This document shows positions 1 through 10,370 of a stretch of 64,000 bases of DNA, in pieces. The DNA comes from Enterococcus crotali. Lineage in GTDB: Bacteria > Bacillota > Bacilli > Lactobacillales > Enterococcaceae. The DNA lies in NCBI RefSeq assembly GCF_000633635.1, contig NZ_AYPQ01000006.1, positions 141,458-205,457 of the forward strand, written 5' to 3'. Numbering within the stretch: the stretch's first letter is position 1; every line of letters starts with the position of its first letter. The notes beneath the pieces were generated by a model. That model ran no database searches. It was not told where the DNA came from and worked only from the letters and a program-made list of their open reading frames with translations. Both the position numbers and the translations under genes were made by a program.

Positions 1-1
1 C

Positions 2-706
2 AATAATGAATTCGTCACTGTCACTAAAAAAGATTCCACTATCTGGGGCAATATCAATGATTTCTCTGCTAAAAAAGGCAGTACTAACAGTCTCTATCAA
101 AAAACGTACCATGCACAAGGAAAATACAATCACTTTTCTGGCGAAATTTACTATTCTTTATATGATAATAAAAATGTTTGGATCGGTTATGTTAATAAAA
201 AAGACCTCACAATAGGTGACGGCAAACGTGGCCTTTGGTTATTCAATAATGAATTCGTCACTGTCACTAAAAAAGACTCCACTATCTGGGGCAATATCAA
301 TGATTTCTCTGCTAAAAAAGGCAGTACCAACAGTCTCTATCAAAAAACGTACCATGCACAAGGAAAATACAATCACTTTTCTGGCGAAATCTACTATTCT
401 TTATATGATAATAAAAACGTTTGGATCGGTTATGTTAATAAAAAAGACCTCACAATAGGTGACGGGAAGCAAGGTATTTGGATGCGTAATAATGAATACG
501 TAACGATCACAAAGAAAGACTACCCTATTTGGGGAAACATTAACGATTTCTCATCAAAAAAAGGAAATACTACTAATCTTTATCAAAAAACATACCATGC
601 ACAAGGACGATACAATCATTTTTCGGGTGAAGTTTATTATTCTTTATACGACAACAATCAAAAATGGATAGGTTATGTTAATAAAACAGGTGTATCTGTT
701 AAGTAA
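2..706 (+). CDS. GW/SH3-like repeat cell-wall-binding protein, C-terminal part
   Basis: The frame is open from base 2 to the TAA at 704-706, so only the last 234 residues are present. It holds almost three 81-residue modules, each with the sequence NxEFVTVTKKD, WGNINDFS, YHAQGKYNHFSGE and WIGYVNK. These resemble the GW (SH3-type) modules that attach autolysins and adhesins to teichoic or lipoteichoic acid on Gram-positive cells. No catalytic domain is in view; it would lie upstream of the window. The short ATG-started frames at 6 and 216 are out of frame and not real. The wall-binding role is inferred from the repeat type; whether this is an amidase, a glucosaminidase or a plain adhesin cannot be told here. 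Confidence 0.8.
   Translation, partial: NNEFVTVTKKDSTIWGNINDFSAKKGSTNSLYQKTYHAQGKYNHFSGEIYYSLYDNKNVWIGYVNKKDLTIGDGKRGLWLFNNEFVTVTKKDSTIWGNINDFSAKKGSTNSLYQKTYHAQGKYNHFSGEIYYSLYDNKNVWIGYVNKKDLTIGDGKQGIWMRNNEYVTITKKDYPIWGNINDFSSKKGNTTNLYQKTYHAQGRYNHFSGEVYYSLYDNNQKWIGYVNKTGVSVK
2..706 (+). repeat. 243-bp tandem coding repeats (GW modules)
   Basis: Three copies begin at 2, 245 and 488, a period of exactly 243 bp (81 codons). The first two copies are nearly identical at DNA level, while the third, at the C-terminus, has diverged. This suggests recent duplication or gene conversion of the inner modules. Confidence 0.85.
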
Positions 707-929
707 TAAGAGATTATCTTATCACTTAGTTATTTCAAAATCTGAAAACCACTTTCTTAGTCAAATACGTCTGGGAAAAAATTAGATTAGATGGTAAATT
801 TAACATACTGTTCTTTTTCAAGTCAGTCGCCAAACCAAAAAAATTATTTATCATCATCCAACTTTATAGTCTAAGTTTCTAAAAAATTGATGTTACTATT
901 TAAATAAAATAATTATATAGAGGTGCTAA

Positions 930-1364
930 ATGAAAATTGTCCACACAAAAGATACGATGAGTGATATCTACTTAGATGCCGTCAAAATCCGTCGGCAAGT
1001 GTTCATGCAGGAACAAGGTGTTCCTGGTGAAATTGAAATCGATAAATACGAAGCAAGTTGTATTCATTTTGTTTTGTACGGTGATAGCAATGAGGCCATT
1101 GCTACTTGTCGTTTACTACCGCTAGATGATGGTTTGATAAAATTACAGCGGATGGCTGTTCAAAAAAAGTTTAGAGGTAATGATTATGGACGCTTGATTG
1201 TGGAAGGTGCTGAACAATTTGCGAACGAGCAAGGTTACAACACTGTTACTTTAGGTGCACAAATCACAGCTCTTGGCTTTTATGAAAAAATGGGTTATAT
1301 CAAGGAAGGTGACATGTTCCTTGATGCAGATATCGAACATTATAAGATGAATAAGCGATTTTAG
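930..1364 (+). CDS. GNAT family N-acetyltransferase
   Basis: A 144-residue single-domain GNAT protein. The acetyl-CoA-binding motif A region is visible as LQRMAVQKKFRGNDYG (about residues 70-86), followed by the helix that ends in ALGFYEKMGY, the usual GNAT motif B. The N-terminus (residues 10-30, VKIRRQVFMQEQGVP) matches the ElaA/YjcF-like subgroup. The start is supported by a GAGGTG Shine-Dalgarno about six bases upstream of the ATG. It acts in the cytosol; the substrate is unknown. It is monocistronic, with a strong terminator directly downstream. Confidence 0.85.
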   Translation: MKIVHTKDTMSDIYLDAVKIRRQVFMQEQGVPGEIEIDKYEASCIHFVLYGDSNEAIATCRLLPLDDGLIKLQRMAVQKKFRGNDYGRLIVEGAEQFANEQGYNTVTLGAQITALGFYEKMGYIKEGDMFLDADIEHYKMNKRF

Positions 1365-1380
1365 TGCTTTCGCCAAAATA

Positions 1381-1430
1381 AAGAAACCAAAGCAAGACTT
1401 CGGAAAGTCTAGCTTTGGTTTCTTTTTTCA
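1381..1430. terminator. Bidirectional terminator
   Basis: A perfect stem (AAGAAACCAAAGC at 1381-1393 with its complement at 1412-1424) is followed by a T-run on the + strand and has an A-rich left flank. It lies between the convergent GNAT and Ntdp genes and can serve both. Confidence 0.85.
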
Positions 1431-1448
1431 CTTAACATCTTACATTGG

Positions 1449-1982
1449 CTATTTCTTTGATAGCTCTTGGTATCGCTTATACCAGATATCTACATAAGCT
1501 TCAGAGAATGGGCCCTTTTCATTATTAATCCAATCGACCAACGTCTTGACATTTTCTTTTAGAATAAAATCAATATCTTCTGGATAATCCATAATCTTAC
1601 TGTGAAATTCATATTCATCCACATCCAATAAACGTTTTTCACCATCAGGAAAAACCTTGATATCCAAATCGTAATCAATATACTTCAATGCTTCATCATC
1701 TAAAAGATAAGGTGACGCTAGATTGCAGTAATAAGAAACCCCCTTTTCTCTAATCATCGCTATTATGTTGAACCAGTATTTTTTATGAAAATAAACGATA
1801 GCTGGTTCCCGAGTAACCCAGCGTCTACCATCAGACTCTGTCACCAAAGTATGATCGTTGACACCAATCAAAGAATACTCGCTTGTTTTTAATACCATAG
1901 TATCTCGCCATGTTCGATGCAAATGCCCATCGTGTTTGTAACTTTGAATCGTTACAAATTCACCTTCTTTTGGAATTGCCAT
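1449..1982 (-). CDS. Nucleoside tri-/diphosphate phosphatase, DUF402/UPF0374 (Ntdp) family
   Basis: From the ATG at 1982 the product is 177 residues, the usual length of this family in enterococci as I remember it. The hallmark segments [32 protein letters not shown] and the acidic [21 protein letters not shown] are present. Family members hydrolyse nucleoside tri- and diphosphates in the cytosol. An in-frame ATG at 2051 would add 23 residues, but that extension looks unrelated to the family. A G-rich stretch (GGGGG) sits just upstream of the chosen ATG, closer than ideal. The CRISPR array lies directly upstream. Confidence 0.8.
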   Translation of the reverse strand: MAIPKEGEFVTIQSYKHDGHLHRTWRDTMVLKTSEYSLIGVNDHTLVTESDGRRWVTREPAIVYFHKKYWFNIIAMIREKGVSYYCNLASPYLLDDEALKYIDYDLDIKVFPDGEKRLLDVDEYEFHSKIMDYPEDIDFILKENVKTLVDWINNEKGPFSEAYVDIWYKRYQELSKK

Positions 1983-2237
1983 AGTCCCCCAACTTTCCCT
2001 AGTACGAAAAATCGCTTTTAAAAGCTGATTGCTCTTCGTTTGGGTGTTCATTACACCGATATCACTATAATTATATCATAATTTTCAGCTTTGCATACTA
2101 AGTAGTTTGATTTCTCACAGCAAGGAGGGATAAGTATTGAAATAAATGGTTTGATTTTACTTTTTTGATGATGAAAATGAGTTATTTTTAAAGCAGATCT
2201 AGTTTTTATCATACAGTTGTGTGCAGCAATATTGATG

Positions 2238-3088
2238 ATTTCGATTTGCTAGCTCTGAACAGAGCTAGACATTTTATCCGTTACGTTATAAGTGAAATAG
2301 CCTTATTTCAATCCACTAGCTCTAAACAGAGCTAGACACGACCAGAGATAAGCGTGGCAACAAAAACAAAGGCGTATTTCAATCCACTAGCTCTAAACAG
2401 AGCTAGACAATATTTCCTCCCACGCCTGACCATTCCAAATGTATTTCAATCCACTAGCTCTAAACAGAGCTAGACCACCAGCTGGAATCATGGAAAGTGA
2501 ATTATCCAATATTTCAATCCACTAGCTCTAAACAGAGCTAGACCCAGATCCGCAATTTGACGTTGCTTCTGCAGCACAATTTCAATCCACTAGCTCTAAA
2601 CAGAGCTAGACAGGATAATCGCCGTTTGGCAAAACCGCTCCGTTTGATTTCAATCCACTAGCTCTAAACAGAGCTAGACCAAAACGATGATTGATGAATT
2701 TGCAGGAGTAATATTTCAATCCACTAGCTCTAAACAGAGCTAGACTTATTTTGCGATTTAAACGTATTGTTTCCATTCTGTATTTCAATCCACTAGCTCT
2801 AAACAGAGCTAGACATCGGATAATTCTGTATTAAATTCGTAACCGTCAATTTCAATCCACTAGCTCTAAACAGAGCTAGACTCGACTCATTAAGTCAAAA
2901 GGTAGCACAAAATGAGATTTCAATCCACTAGCTCTAAACAGAGCTAGACGTAGTTGGTGCCAAAATCAAAAGCAGTTCCATAAGTAATTTCAATCCACTA
3001 GCTCTAAACAGAGCTAGACATCGTGTTTTTTTGGGTAAACGTCACTTTCAGAAAAATTTCAATCCACTAGCTCTAAACAGAGCTAGAC
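2238..3088 (-). CRISPR. CRISPR array, 13 repeats and 12 spacers, I-C-like repeat, no cas genes in the window
   Basis: Thirteen 33-nt repeats start at 2238, 2305, 2376, 2443, 2511, 2579, 2647, 2713, 2782, 2849, 2917, 2987 and 3056. Spacers are all different and 33-38 nt long. Read on the minus strand the repeat begins GTCTAGCTCTG and ends GTGGATTGAAAT, with an internal 8-bp stem (CTAGCTCT/AGAGCTAG). The GTGGATTGAAAT end is typical of subtype I-C repeats. Twelve repeats are identical. The one at 2238-2270 has five changes, four of them in the 3' handle on the minus strand, as expected for the leader-distal terminal repeat. Transcription is therefore leftward, with the newest spacer at 3020-3055. 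The flanking genes (Ntdp and mutY) are housekeeping genes and no cas gene is present in the 64 kb. Confidence 0.95.
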
Positions 3089-3246
3089 TGTGAAATTGAT
3101 AAAAATACACGACATATCTCCACAATTTCAACACTAAAACTAGTATAACATTAAATTAAAATGAGAAAAAGAGCTATTTCCCCTCTAATTCCAGCAAAAT
3201 TCTGGTGCGGATCTCCTAGGGATTTTATGATCACTTGGGGTTCGCA
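3089..3246 (-). promoter_or_regulatory. CRISPR leader
   Basis: The AT-rich DNA between the first repeat and mutY. On the minus strand a -10-like TATACT lies at about 3136-3141, about 50 bp before the first repeat, with only a weak -35. Further upstream, 3202-3248 forms a 7-bp stem (TGGTGCG/CGCACCA) enclosing AACCCCAAG and TCCCTAGGAG. I recall this GTGCGAACC...CGCACC block as a feature of I-C leaders; that is memory, not a search. Confidence 0.65.
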
Positions 3247-3253
3247 CCAAAGA

Positions 3254-4429
3254 TTATTCTTGTATTTTAAATTCTTTTTTATATAGTTCTAGCATTTTTT
3301 GCTGAGGTTTTGGAAAAACATAGCTTGAAAATTCGTCTTTTGTTACCCACTCTTGTTTTTCATCCAAAGGCGTTAATCCTGTTTGTCGGCCATAAAAGAC
3401 AAGAATATGCCATTTTAGGTGGCTGAAAATATGGATTACCTCTCCTAAAGATCGCTTTTGCCAAACTACTTGAGAGTATTTTTCAAAAATTTCCGGATTT
3501 TCTTCAGCAACTAATAATGGTTCTTCAAAATCAAGCGATAATTGCTGCTCTTCTTTCACGCGCATTTTTTGTAGAAACTCGAAACGTTCTTTACTGACTT
3601 CTTCTATTGGAAACAACCACATATTAGCCAATAAGCCTTTTTCACTACGCTGACTCAATAAAAATTCTTGCTCTTTATTTTCAATGATTCCACCAATATA
3701 ATAAACATCCTTTGGTTTTAACTTTTTTGATTTTACTGGAAAATCAGTCATCGTATTATTTTCATAACTCAAACAATAAGATTGAATCGGACACTCCTCA
3801 CACTTAGGTGAAGTCGGTGTACAGATTGCAGAACCTAGATCCATCATGGCTTGATTAAAATCTCCTGGTCGTTCCTTATCAATGATTTTATACATTGCTT
3901 CTTCAAAAACTTTACGACTGCTTGCTTTTGCAATATCATCACTGATTTCAAACAAACGACTGACAACCCGCATGACATTCCCATCAATGGCAGGTTCTGG
4001 AAGTTGAAAAGCAATACTACCGATCGCACCTGCTGTGTATGGCCCGATTCCTTTTAATTGGCGTATCTCTTCAATCGTTTCAGGCATCTGTCCATTAAAC
4101 TCTGTCATGATCTGCTGAGCTGCAACTTTCAAATTTCTTGCTCTGGAATAATACCCTAAACCTTCCCATGCTTTTAATAACTTATCATCTGGTGCTTCAG
4201 CTAAATCCTTGATCGTCGGAAACCATTCCATAAAACGATAATAATAATCGATCACCGTATCAACTCGGGTTTGCTGCAGCATGATTTCTGAGATCCAAAT
4301 ACGATATGGATCTAGATTGACTCGCCAAGGTAGATTTCGTTTTTCTTTTTCATACCAATTAATAAACTCCTCTTGAAATGACTGGATTTTTTCTGCGCTC
4401 CACGTCTCCCAATATTTTTCATTCTTCAT
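3254..4429 (-). CDS. mutY: A/G-specific adenine glycosylase MutY
   Basis: A 391-residue base-excision-repair enzyme that removes adenine mispaired with 8-oxoguanine. The order is HhH-GPD fold (residues 25-200), iron-sulfur loop, then a C-terminal NUDIX-like 8-oxoG recognition domain (about 235-375). Visible residues are Glu48 in SEIMLQQTRV, the hairpin LKGIGPYTAGA (about 135-144), catalytic Asp149 in AIDGNVMRV, and a C-x6-C-x2-C-x5-C [4Fe-4S] cluster (203, 210, 213, 219). It overlaps the end of recX by 11 bp, so the two are probably translationally coupled. Confidence 0.96.
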   Translation of the reverse strand: MKNEKYWETWSAEKIQSFQEEFINWYEKEKRNLPWRVNLDPYRIWISEIMLQQTRVDTVIDYYYRFMEWFPTIKDLAEAPDDKLLKAWEGLGYYSRARNLKVAAQQIMTEFNGQMPETIEEIRQLKGIGPYTAGAIGSIAFQLPEPAIDGNVMRVVSRLFEISDDIAKASSRKVFEEAMYKIIDKERPGDFNQAMMDLGSAICTPTSPKCEECPIQSYCLSYENNTMTDFPVKSKKLKPKDVYYIGGIIENKEQEFLLSQRSEKGLLANMWLFPIEEVSKERFEFLQKMRVKEEQQLSLDFEEPLLVAEENPEIFEKYSQVVWQKRSLGEVIHIFSHLKWHILVFYGRQTGLTPLDEKQEWVTKDEFSSYVFPKPQQKMLELYKKEFKIQE

Positions 4430-5219
4430 TCTCTAATTCCTTTTCATCAAAATATTGCTGAATCAAATCTGAATCAAAACGTTTCTGAAAAAGCCCTTGT
4501 TTGACTTTCATTAGGCGTTTATAGGAATCTAATTTACGATGCTTTTCCCATAATTTATCGCCTTCTTTTCTGATCACATCTAATTCTTGGTCTTCATCTT
4601 TTTCAAAAGATAGCTCTTCTAAAGCCAAATCGATCACTTCACGATTGAAGCCCTTTGTCATCAAATGCATTTGGACTTTTTGAAGTGCATCTTTGAAACT
4701 CTTTGTCCGGTAACGTCTCATCGCCTTTTCAGCCGTTGCTTTTGCTACTTCTACTTGTTCATCCATCGTATAAAAAGTTAACCCATGTTGAATGTCTTCA
4801 TCATTCAAGCCTTTTCGTTTTAGTTGTTGTTCAATCATTTTGGGTCCTTTATCACTTGTTCGCATCAAAGTACGAACATAACTTTCACTAAATATTTTAT
4901 CGTCTAAAAGGTTCATTTCTTCCAAACGGATCACGATGCTTTTTCGATCTTCTGGCAAAATTTCCTTTTCTTTCAAATAATCTAAGATTTCTTTTTTTGA
5001 TCGTAACTGATAGCTTAAATAATTTAAGGACATTTGCAAACCTACATCATAAGAACCAGCTTTTTTTATTTTTTCGACCATTTCATCTGATAATTCTTGC
5101 CCTTTTAACAACCGTTGTCGAACTAAAGTATCCTCAGATACACGTAATTTTTCTCCTGAAGACAGCCAGATAAGATAAAACTGACCTTTGTCTTTTGTAA
5201 TTTTCGTGATTGTTTCCAT
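4419..5219 (-). CDS. recX: Regulatory protein RecX
   Basis: A 266-residue helical protein that modulates RecA filament growth. The repeated three-helix units are visible: LNYLSYQLRSKKEILDYL, then EEMNLLDDKIFSESYVRT, then GPKMIEQQLKRKGL. The start at 5219 is preferred over the upstream ATG at 5246 because GGCGGAG lies 5-10 bases before it and the conserved sequence begins METITKI. It is the first gene of a recX-mutY pair, so RecA control and oxidative repair are expressed together. The length suits Gram-positive RecX, which is longer than the E. coli form. Confidence 0.92.
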   Translation of the reverse strand: METITKITKDKGQFYLIWLSSGEKLRVSEDTLVRQRLLKGQELSDEMVEKIKKAGSYDVGLQMSLNYLSYQLRSKKEILDYLKEKEILPEDRKSIVIRLEEMNLLDDKIFSESYVRTLMRTSDKGPKMIEQQLKRKGLNDEDIQHGLTFYTMDEQVEVAKATAEKAMRRYRTKSFKDALQKVQMHLMTKGFNREVIDLALEELSFEKDEDQELDVIRKEGDKLWEKHRKLDSYKRLMKVKQGLFQKRFDSDLIQQYFDEKELENEE

Positions 5220-5356
5220 CTTTCTCCGCCTTTCTAGTGAGAACATATATTCTACTATAACATATATTTGGCAGAAGCTAAACTAGGCAAATTGTGCTAA
5301 AATAAGAACTATCGATATATTTGATTAATAGATCTACGGATCAAAAGGATGGAATT

Positions 5357-6727
5357 ATGACCACACAACTATTAAAAGAAGGACAAACGATTCCTTTAAA
5401 AATAAAACGTTTAGGTATCAATGGAGAAGGTATCGGCTATTATAAAAAGACGATCGTTTTCGTACCCGGTGCCTTACCAAAAGAAGATATCTCTGTAGAA
5501 ATCACAAAAGTCGCTCCTCGTTTTGTTGAAGGACAATTGAAAAAGATTGTAAAAGCAGCCCCTGAACGTGTCGTGCCGCCTTGTCCAGTTTACGAAGCTT
5601 GCGGTGGCTGTCAGCTGCAACATTTAGCTTATCCGGCACAACTACTGTTTAAAAAGGATCTTTTGAAGCAGTCGCTAAATAAGTTTAGACCAAGAAACTA
5701 TGAGAATTATCAACTACCTAAAACTATCGGCATGAAAAATCCTTGGAATTATCGGAATAAGGCGCAATTTCAATTAAGGAAAATCGAAGGAGAAGTTGAA
5801 GCTGGTCTTTATCAAGCGGATTCTCATCGTTTAGTTCCTATTGATGATTGCCTCGTTCAACAACCAGCGACAACTAAAGTGATGAATGCTTTAGTAGAGT
5901 TATTGAACAAATACCAATTACCAATTTATAATGAACGAAAAAATAGCGGTATCTTCCGAACGTTAATGGTGCGTGTCGGTGTCAAAACAAATGAAGTCCA
6001 AGTTGTTTTTATTACGCAATCCGTAAAATTTCCACAGAAAAAGGCCTTGATCGAAGAAATCACACAACATCTTCCAGAGGTTGTTTCGATTATGCAAAAC
6101 GTTCAAAATAAACGAACTTCGATTGTTATGGGTGATGAAACGATCCACGTTTGGGGTAAAGAAAGTATTGAAGAACAAATCAACGAAGTAACCTTTGATT
6201 TATCTCCTAGAGCCTTTTTCCAGCTAAATCCAGAACAAACGGAAGTTCTATATAATGAAGCGTTGAAAGCTTTAGATTTACAACCAAATGAAACTGTCGT
6301 TGATGCTTATTGCGGTGTTGGAACCATTGGTTTAAGTGTTGCTAAACAAGCCAAAGAAGTTCGAGGAATGGATATTATTCCAGCTGCGATCGAAGATGCT
6401 AAGATGAATGCTGAGCGTTTAGGTGTTACGAATACCCATTATGAAGTGGGAACTGCTGAAGAATTGCTGCCTAAATGGCTTCAAGACGGTTTTAAACCCG
6501 ATGCACTTATCGTTGACCCTCCTAGAACCGGATTGGATCAAAAACTGCTGAGAGCTATTTTAAAGCAGCCTCCTAAAAAGATGGTTTATATTTCTTGTAA
6601 TGTGTCAACACTGGCAAAAGATCTAGTTGATTTGGCTAAAGTCTTTGATGTGAAATATATGCAGTCAGTGGATATGTTTCCACAAACCGCACGATGTGAA
6701 GTTGTTGTAAAATTGACTAAGAGATGA
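5357..6727 (+). CDS. rlmD: 23S rRNA (uracil-C5)-methyltransferase, RlmD/RumA family
   Basis: A 456-residue TrmA/RumA-type enzyme that methylates uracil C5 in 23S rRNA using SAM. The N-terminal TRAM domain (residues 5-65) is followed by the iron-sulfur cysteines in CPVYEACGGC, the SAM motif VVDAYCGVGTIGLS, the DPPRTGLD loop and the catalytic cysteine in YISCNVSTLAKDL. In streptococci a single enzyme of this type modifies both U747 and U1939, so the exact target here is uncertain. The ATG at 5357, with AAAGGA upstream, is preferred to the frame opening at 5321. It is monocistronic, with a terminator at once downstream. Confidence 0.92.
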   Translation: MTTQLLKEGQTIPLKIKRLGINGEGIGYYKKTIVFVPGALPKEDISVEITKVAPRFVEGQLKKIVKAAPERVVPPCPVYEACGGCQLQHLAYPAQLLFKKDLLKQSLNKFRPRNYENYQLPKTIGMKNPWNYRNKAQFQLRKIEGEVEAGLYQADSHRLVPIDDCLVQQPATTKVMNALVELLNKYQLPIYNERKNSGIFRTLMVRVGVKTNEVQVVFITQSVKFPQKKALIEEITQHLPEVVSIMQNVQNKRTSIVMGDETIHVWGKESIEEQINEVTFDLSPRAFFQLNPEQTEVLYNEALKALDLQPNETVVDAYCGVGTIGLSVAKQAKEVRGMDIIPAAIEDAKMNAERLGVTNTHYEVGTAEELLPKWLQDGFKPDALIVDPPRTGLDQKLLRAILKQPPKKMVYISCNVSTLAKDLVDLAKVFDVKYMQSVDMFPQTARCEVVVKLTKR

Positions 6728-6734
6728 TTTACTT

Positions 6735-6780
6735 AAAAAGATCCAACAATCAGAATGAATCTGGTCGTTGGATCTTTTTA
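6735..6780. terminator. Bidirectional terminator
   Basis: A 13-bp stem (AAAAAGATCCAAC at 6735-6747 with GTTGGATCTTTTT at 6767-6779) stands between the convergent methyltransferase and glycosidase genes. It is T-rich on both strands. Confidence 0.85.
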
Positions 6781-6787
6781 AGCATTG

Positions 6788-8230
<1,443 letters not shown>

Positions 8231-8575
8231 TTACTTTTTTTCAAGTATTGTTAAACGCTCATTGAGTTGCTTGGCTATTTTGATTAAGTGATTAGCCATA
8301 TTGATTTCACTATAAATCGTCATCAACGTATCTTGCGCATGTGTGAATAATAAAGAATGCTCATGTTGTTTTTTGTCATCGGCCATTTCACTTTGGATAG
8401 CTTGCGTTTGAATTTTATGTGCTTCAGTGATATTCGTTTTGGCACCCTTCATTTCTTTTGTTGCTGTTTCAAAATCGTTCTTTTCAGTTGCAACAAGGGC
8501 ATTTTTACAATTAACTCTGGCATCTCCAGCAAATAAAATAATTTTCATCGCTTGCTGTGATAATATATCGTCCAT
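8231..8575 (-). CDS. PTS lactose/cellobiose-family IIA component
   Basis: A 114-residue all-helical IIA protein. The phosphorylated histidine is most likely His79 in HSLLFTHAQDTLMT, the usual signature of the family. It passes phosphate from HPr to the IIB protein encoded upstream. The start at 8575 lies four bases after the IIC stop and the gene ends 18 bp before the glycosidase. The substrate cannot be deduced from this subunit. Confidence 0.9.
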   Translation of the reverse strand: MDDILSQQAMKIILFAGDARVNCKNALVATEKNDFETATKEMKGAKTNITEAHKIQTQAIQSEMADDKKQHEHSLLFTHAQDTLMTIYSEINMANHLIKIAKQLNERLTILEKK

Positions 8576-8579
8576 ATAA

Positions 8580-9833
8580 TTAAGCCTCCTTTATCGTTTG
8601 ATTTTCAGCTTTTGTTTCTTGATCATCATATGCTTTAAAAAATGGATACCAAATAGCTGTAGATATCGCAAAAATAACTAGCATCAAGATAATCCCAGTA
8701 ATTGTCCCAGTCGTAAACCAAGTAGCAAATGGAAACGGACAATACCATAATTCAAACTGAACTTTAGGAATTGGTGCAAATGGAATTACCTTTGTAAAAA
8801 TATAAATCACGATCGGTAAAATAATTCCTTGCAACCACATTGGAATCATCAACAGCGGATTCCACGCCACAGCACCAAAAATCACCGGTTCATTGATATT
8901 AAAAATCGATGGGACGATACACGCCTTGCCTAGTGCACTGATTTTCTTAGAGCGAGCTCGCATCATCATTAGAACCAACGGCATCGTACAACCAATTCCA
9001 CCGATCCATAGATAAGCTGAATATAAAGTACTGCTGGTAACTAAATTTAATGTTTCAACAGATGCTGTGCCATTTTGAACTAGTGCAATATTTTCAGCAA
9101 TTGCTTTTAACAAAACTGGCTGAACCACAGGTGTCAAAACCCAAGTAGAAATGCCCATTGAATAAAGGAAACAAATTAAAAACATCATCCCTACAAAACC
9201 TCCAGGAGATTCCATAAAGCTTGATAATGGCATAAAAATACTTAAAACAATGTTATATAGATCCACTTTCATGATCAAAACAACGACCCAGCCAAAAATG
9301 ATAATAAGACCGATCGGCAACATAGAATCAAACCAAGCTCTGACAAAATCTGGAATCACAGATTCTTCTTTGAAAAATGTAAATTTTCCTAATGCAACCA
9401 AGACAAATCCAGCAATTAATCCAGCAACGATTGCAACAAACATCCCGCCAGCACCTAATGCGTCATGACCAAAACCGACCACACCGTCTTTCTCGATTTG
9501 CGGTGAAATAATCATTAAGAACAAAACTAAACCGCTCATCCCAGCGACGATTCGTTGCTTTCGTAATCTTTTTTTCTCCATTAAGTTAAACGGAATCAAA
9601 AATGCTACGAATAGTGAGATTTTTCCCATCGTCCAACCAAATGGCACCCAAAAACTTGGTAGGGCTGGAAAATATTCATTCAAAATAGCCAACATTGAAA
9701 AAATCGAACCTAAGAAAATAAACGGCAACGTCTGCATGATTGAATCTTTAATACTAACGATCCAAGGATTATTATTTACTTTGTTCATTTTAGGTGAGAA
9801 ACTATTTTCCAACCAAAAGATCAACTTATTCAT
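8580..9833 (-). CDS. PTS lactose/cellobiose-family IIC permease
   Basis: A 417-residue polytopic membrane protein with about ten hydrophobic segments and the family N-terminus (ENSFSPKMNKVNNNPWIVSIKDSI). It forms the membrane channel that imports and phosphorylates a beta-glycoside together with the IIA and IIB proteins on either side. The loop containing FNINEPVIFGAVAWNP matches the conserved substrate-binding segment (GxPxxxNEPxxFG-like) of IIC proteins of this family. It is 21 bp downstream of the IIB gene. Confidence 0.92.
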   Translation of the reverse strand: MNKLIFWLENSFSPKMNKVNNNPWIVSIKDSIMQTLPFIFLGSIFSMLAILNEYFPALPSFWVPFGWTMGKISLFVAFLIPFNLMEKKRLRKQRIVAGMSGLVLFLMIISPQIEKDGVVGFGHDALGAGGMFVAIVAGLIAGFVLVALGKFTFFKEESVIPDFVRAWFDSMLPIGLIIIFGWVVVLIMKVDLYNIVLSIFMPLSSFMESPGGFVGMMFLICFLYSMGISTWVLTPVVQPVLLKAIAENIALVQNGTASVETLNLVTSSTLYSAYLWIGGIGCTMPLVLMMMRARSKKISALGKACIVPSIFNINEPVIFGAVAWNPLLMIPMWLQGIILPIVIYIFTKVIPFAPIPKVQFELWYCPFPFATWFTTGTITGIILMLVIFAISTAIWYPFFKAYDDQETKAENQTIKEA

Positions 9834-9854
9834 ATTTACGTCTCCTTTTTCACA

Positions 9855-10175
9855 TTATTCGTCTTCTTTTAACGAACTTAACAAGTGTTCAATAGCCGCA
9901 TCTCCATCTAACGTCGCATAATACTCTTTTTTCATCAGAATAACTTTTACCGGAAACCCATGAATGATCTCATCGATTTCATCAATGATATATTCAAGAT
10001 GTGGCCCTACCATCAACGCATCGATTTCCTCAATATAGTTTTCAATTTCCGATTCGCTTCTAGCTACAATACTCATGTCTAAATTTTTTTCTTTAGCTGC
10101 CTTACGCATATTCGCCGCCATAAACCCACTGCTAGCACCTGATCCGCAGACTAATAATACATTTAATTCACTCAT
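9855..10175 (-). CDS. PTS lactose/cellobiose-family IIB component
   Basis: A 106-residue IIB protein with the phosphorylatable cysteine Cys10 in LLVCGSGASSGFMA. It relays phosphate from IIA to the sugar bound at IIC. It is the first gene of the operon. The ATG at 10175 follows a GAAAGGGG Shine-Dalgarno. The gene is divergent from a PRD-domain regulator whose start lies 195 bp away, as expected for local control. Confidence 0.92.
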   Translation of the reverse strand: MSELNVLLVCGSGASSGFMAANMRKAAKEKNLDMSIVARSESEIENYIEEIDALMVGPHLEYIIDEIDEIIHGFPVKVILMKKEYYATLDGDAAIEHLLSSLKEDE

Positions 10176-10370
10176 TATTTTTCCCCTTTCTAATTTAAAA
10201 GCTAAACAAGCTTATTCAATTACTACACTCTTATCATCTACGTTTTACACACCACTATCAAATATGATTCTTTCCTCTTCTTACTGCTTTAGCGGAAACA
10301 ACTGTACTTGATTTCCTATTTAAAACGAAGAATAATAGGAGATATAAAAAAATGGAGAGGAGCGGATAAT

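Noticed and set aside
2606-2788. 60-codon frame on the minus strand
   Set aside because: It runs through CRISPR repeats and spacers; the repeated LALFRASGLK is just the translated repeat.
2238-3088. Idea that the array is type II because the minus-strand repeat contains TTTAGAGCTA, as in II-A repeats
   Set aside because: The 33-nt length, the central 8-bp palindrome and the GTGGATTGAAAT end fit I-C much better, and there is no cas9 or tracrRNA-like anti-repeat nearby.
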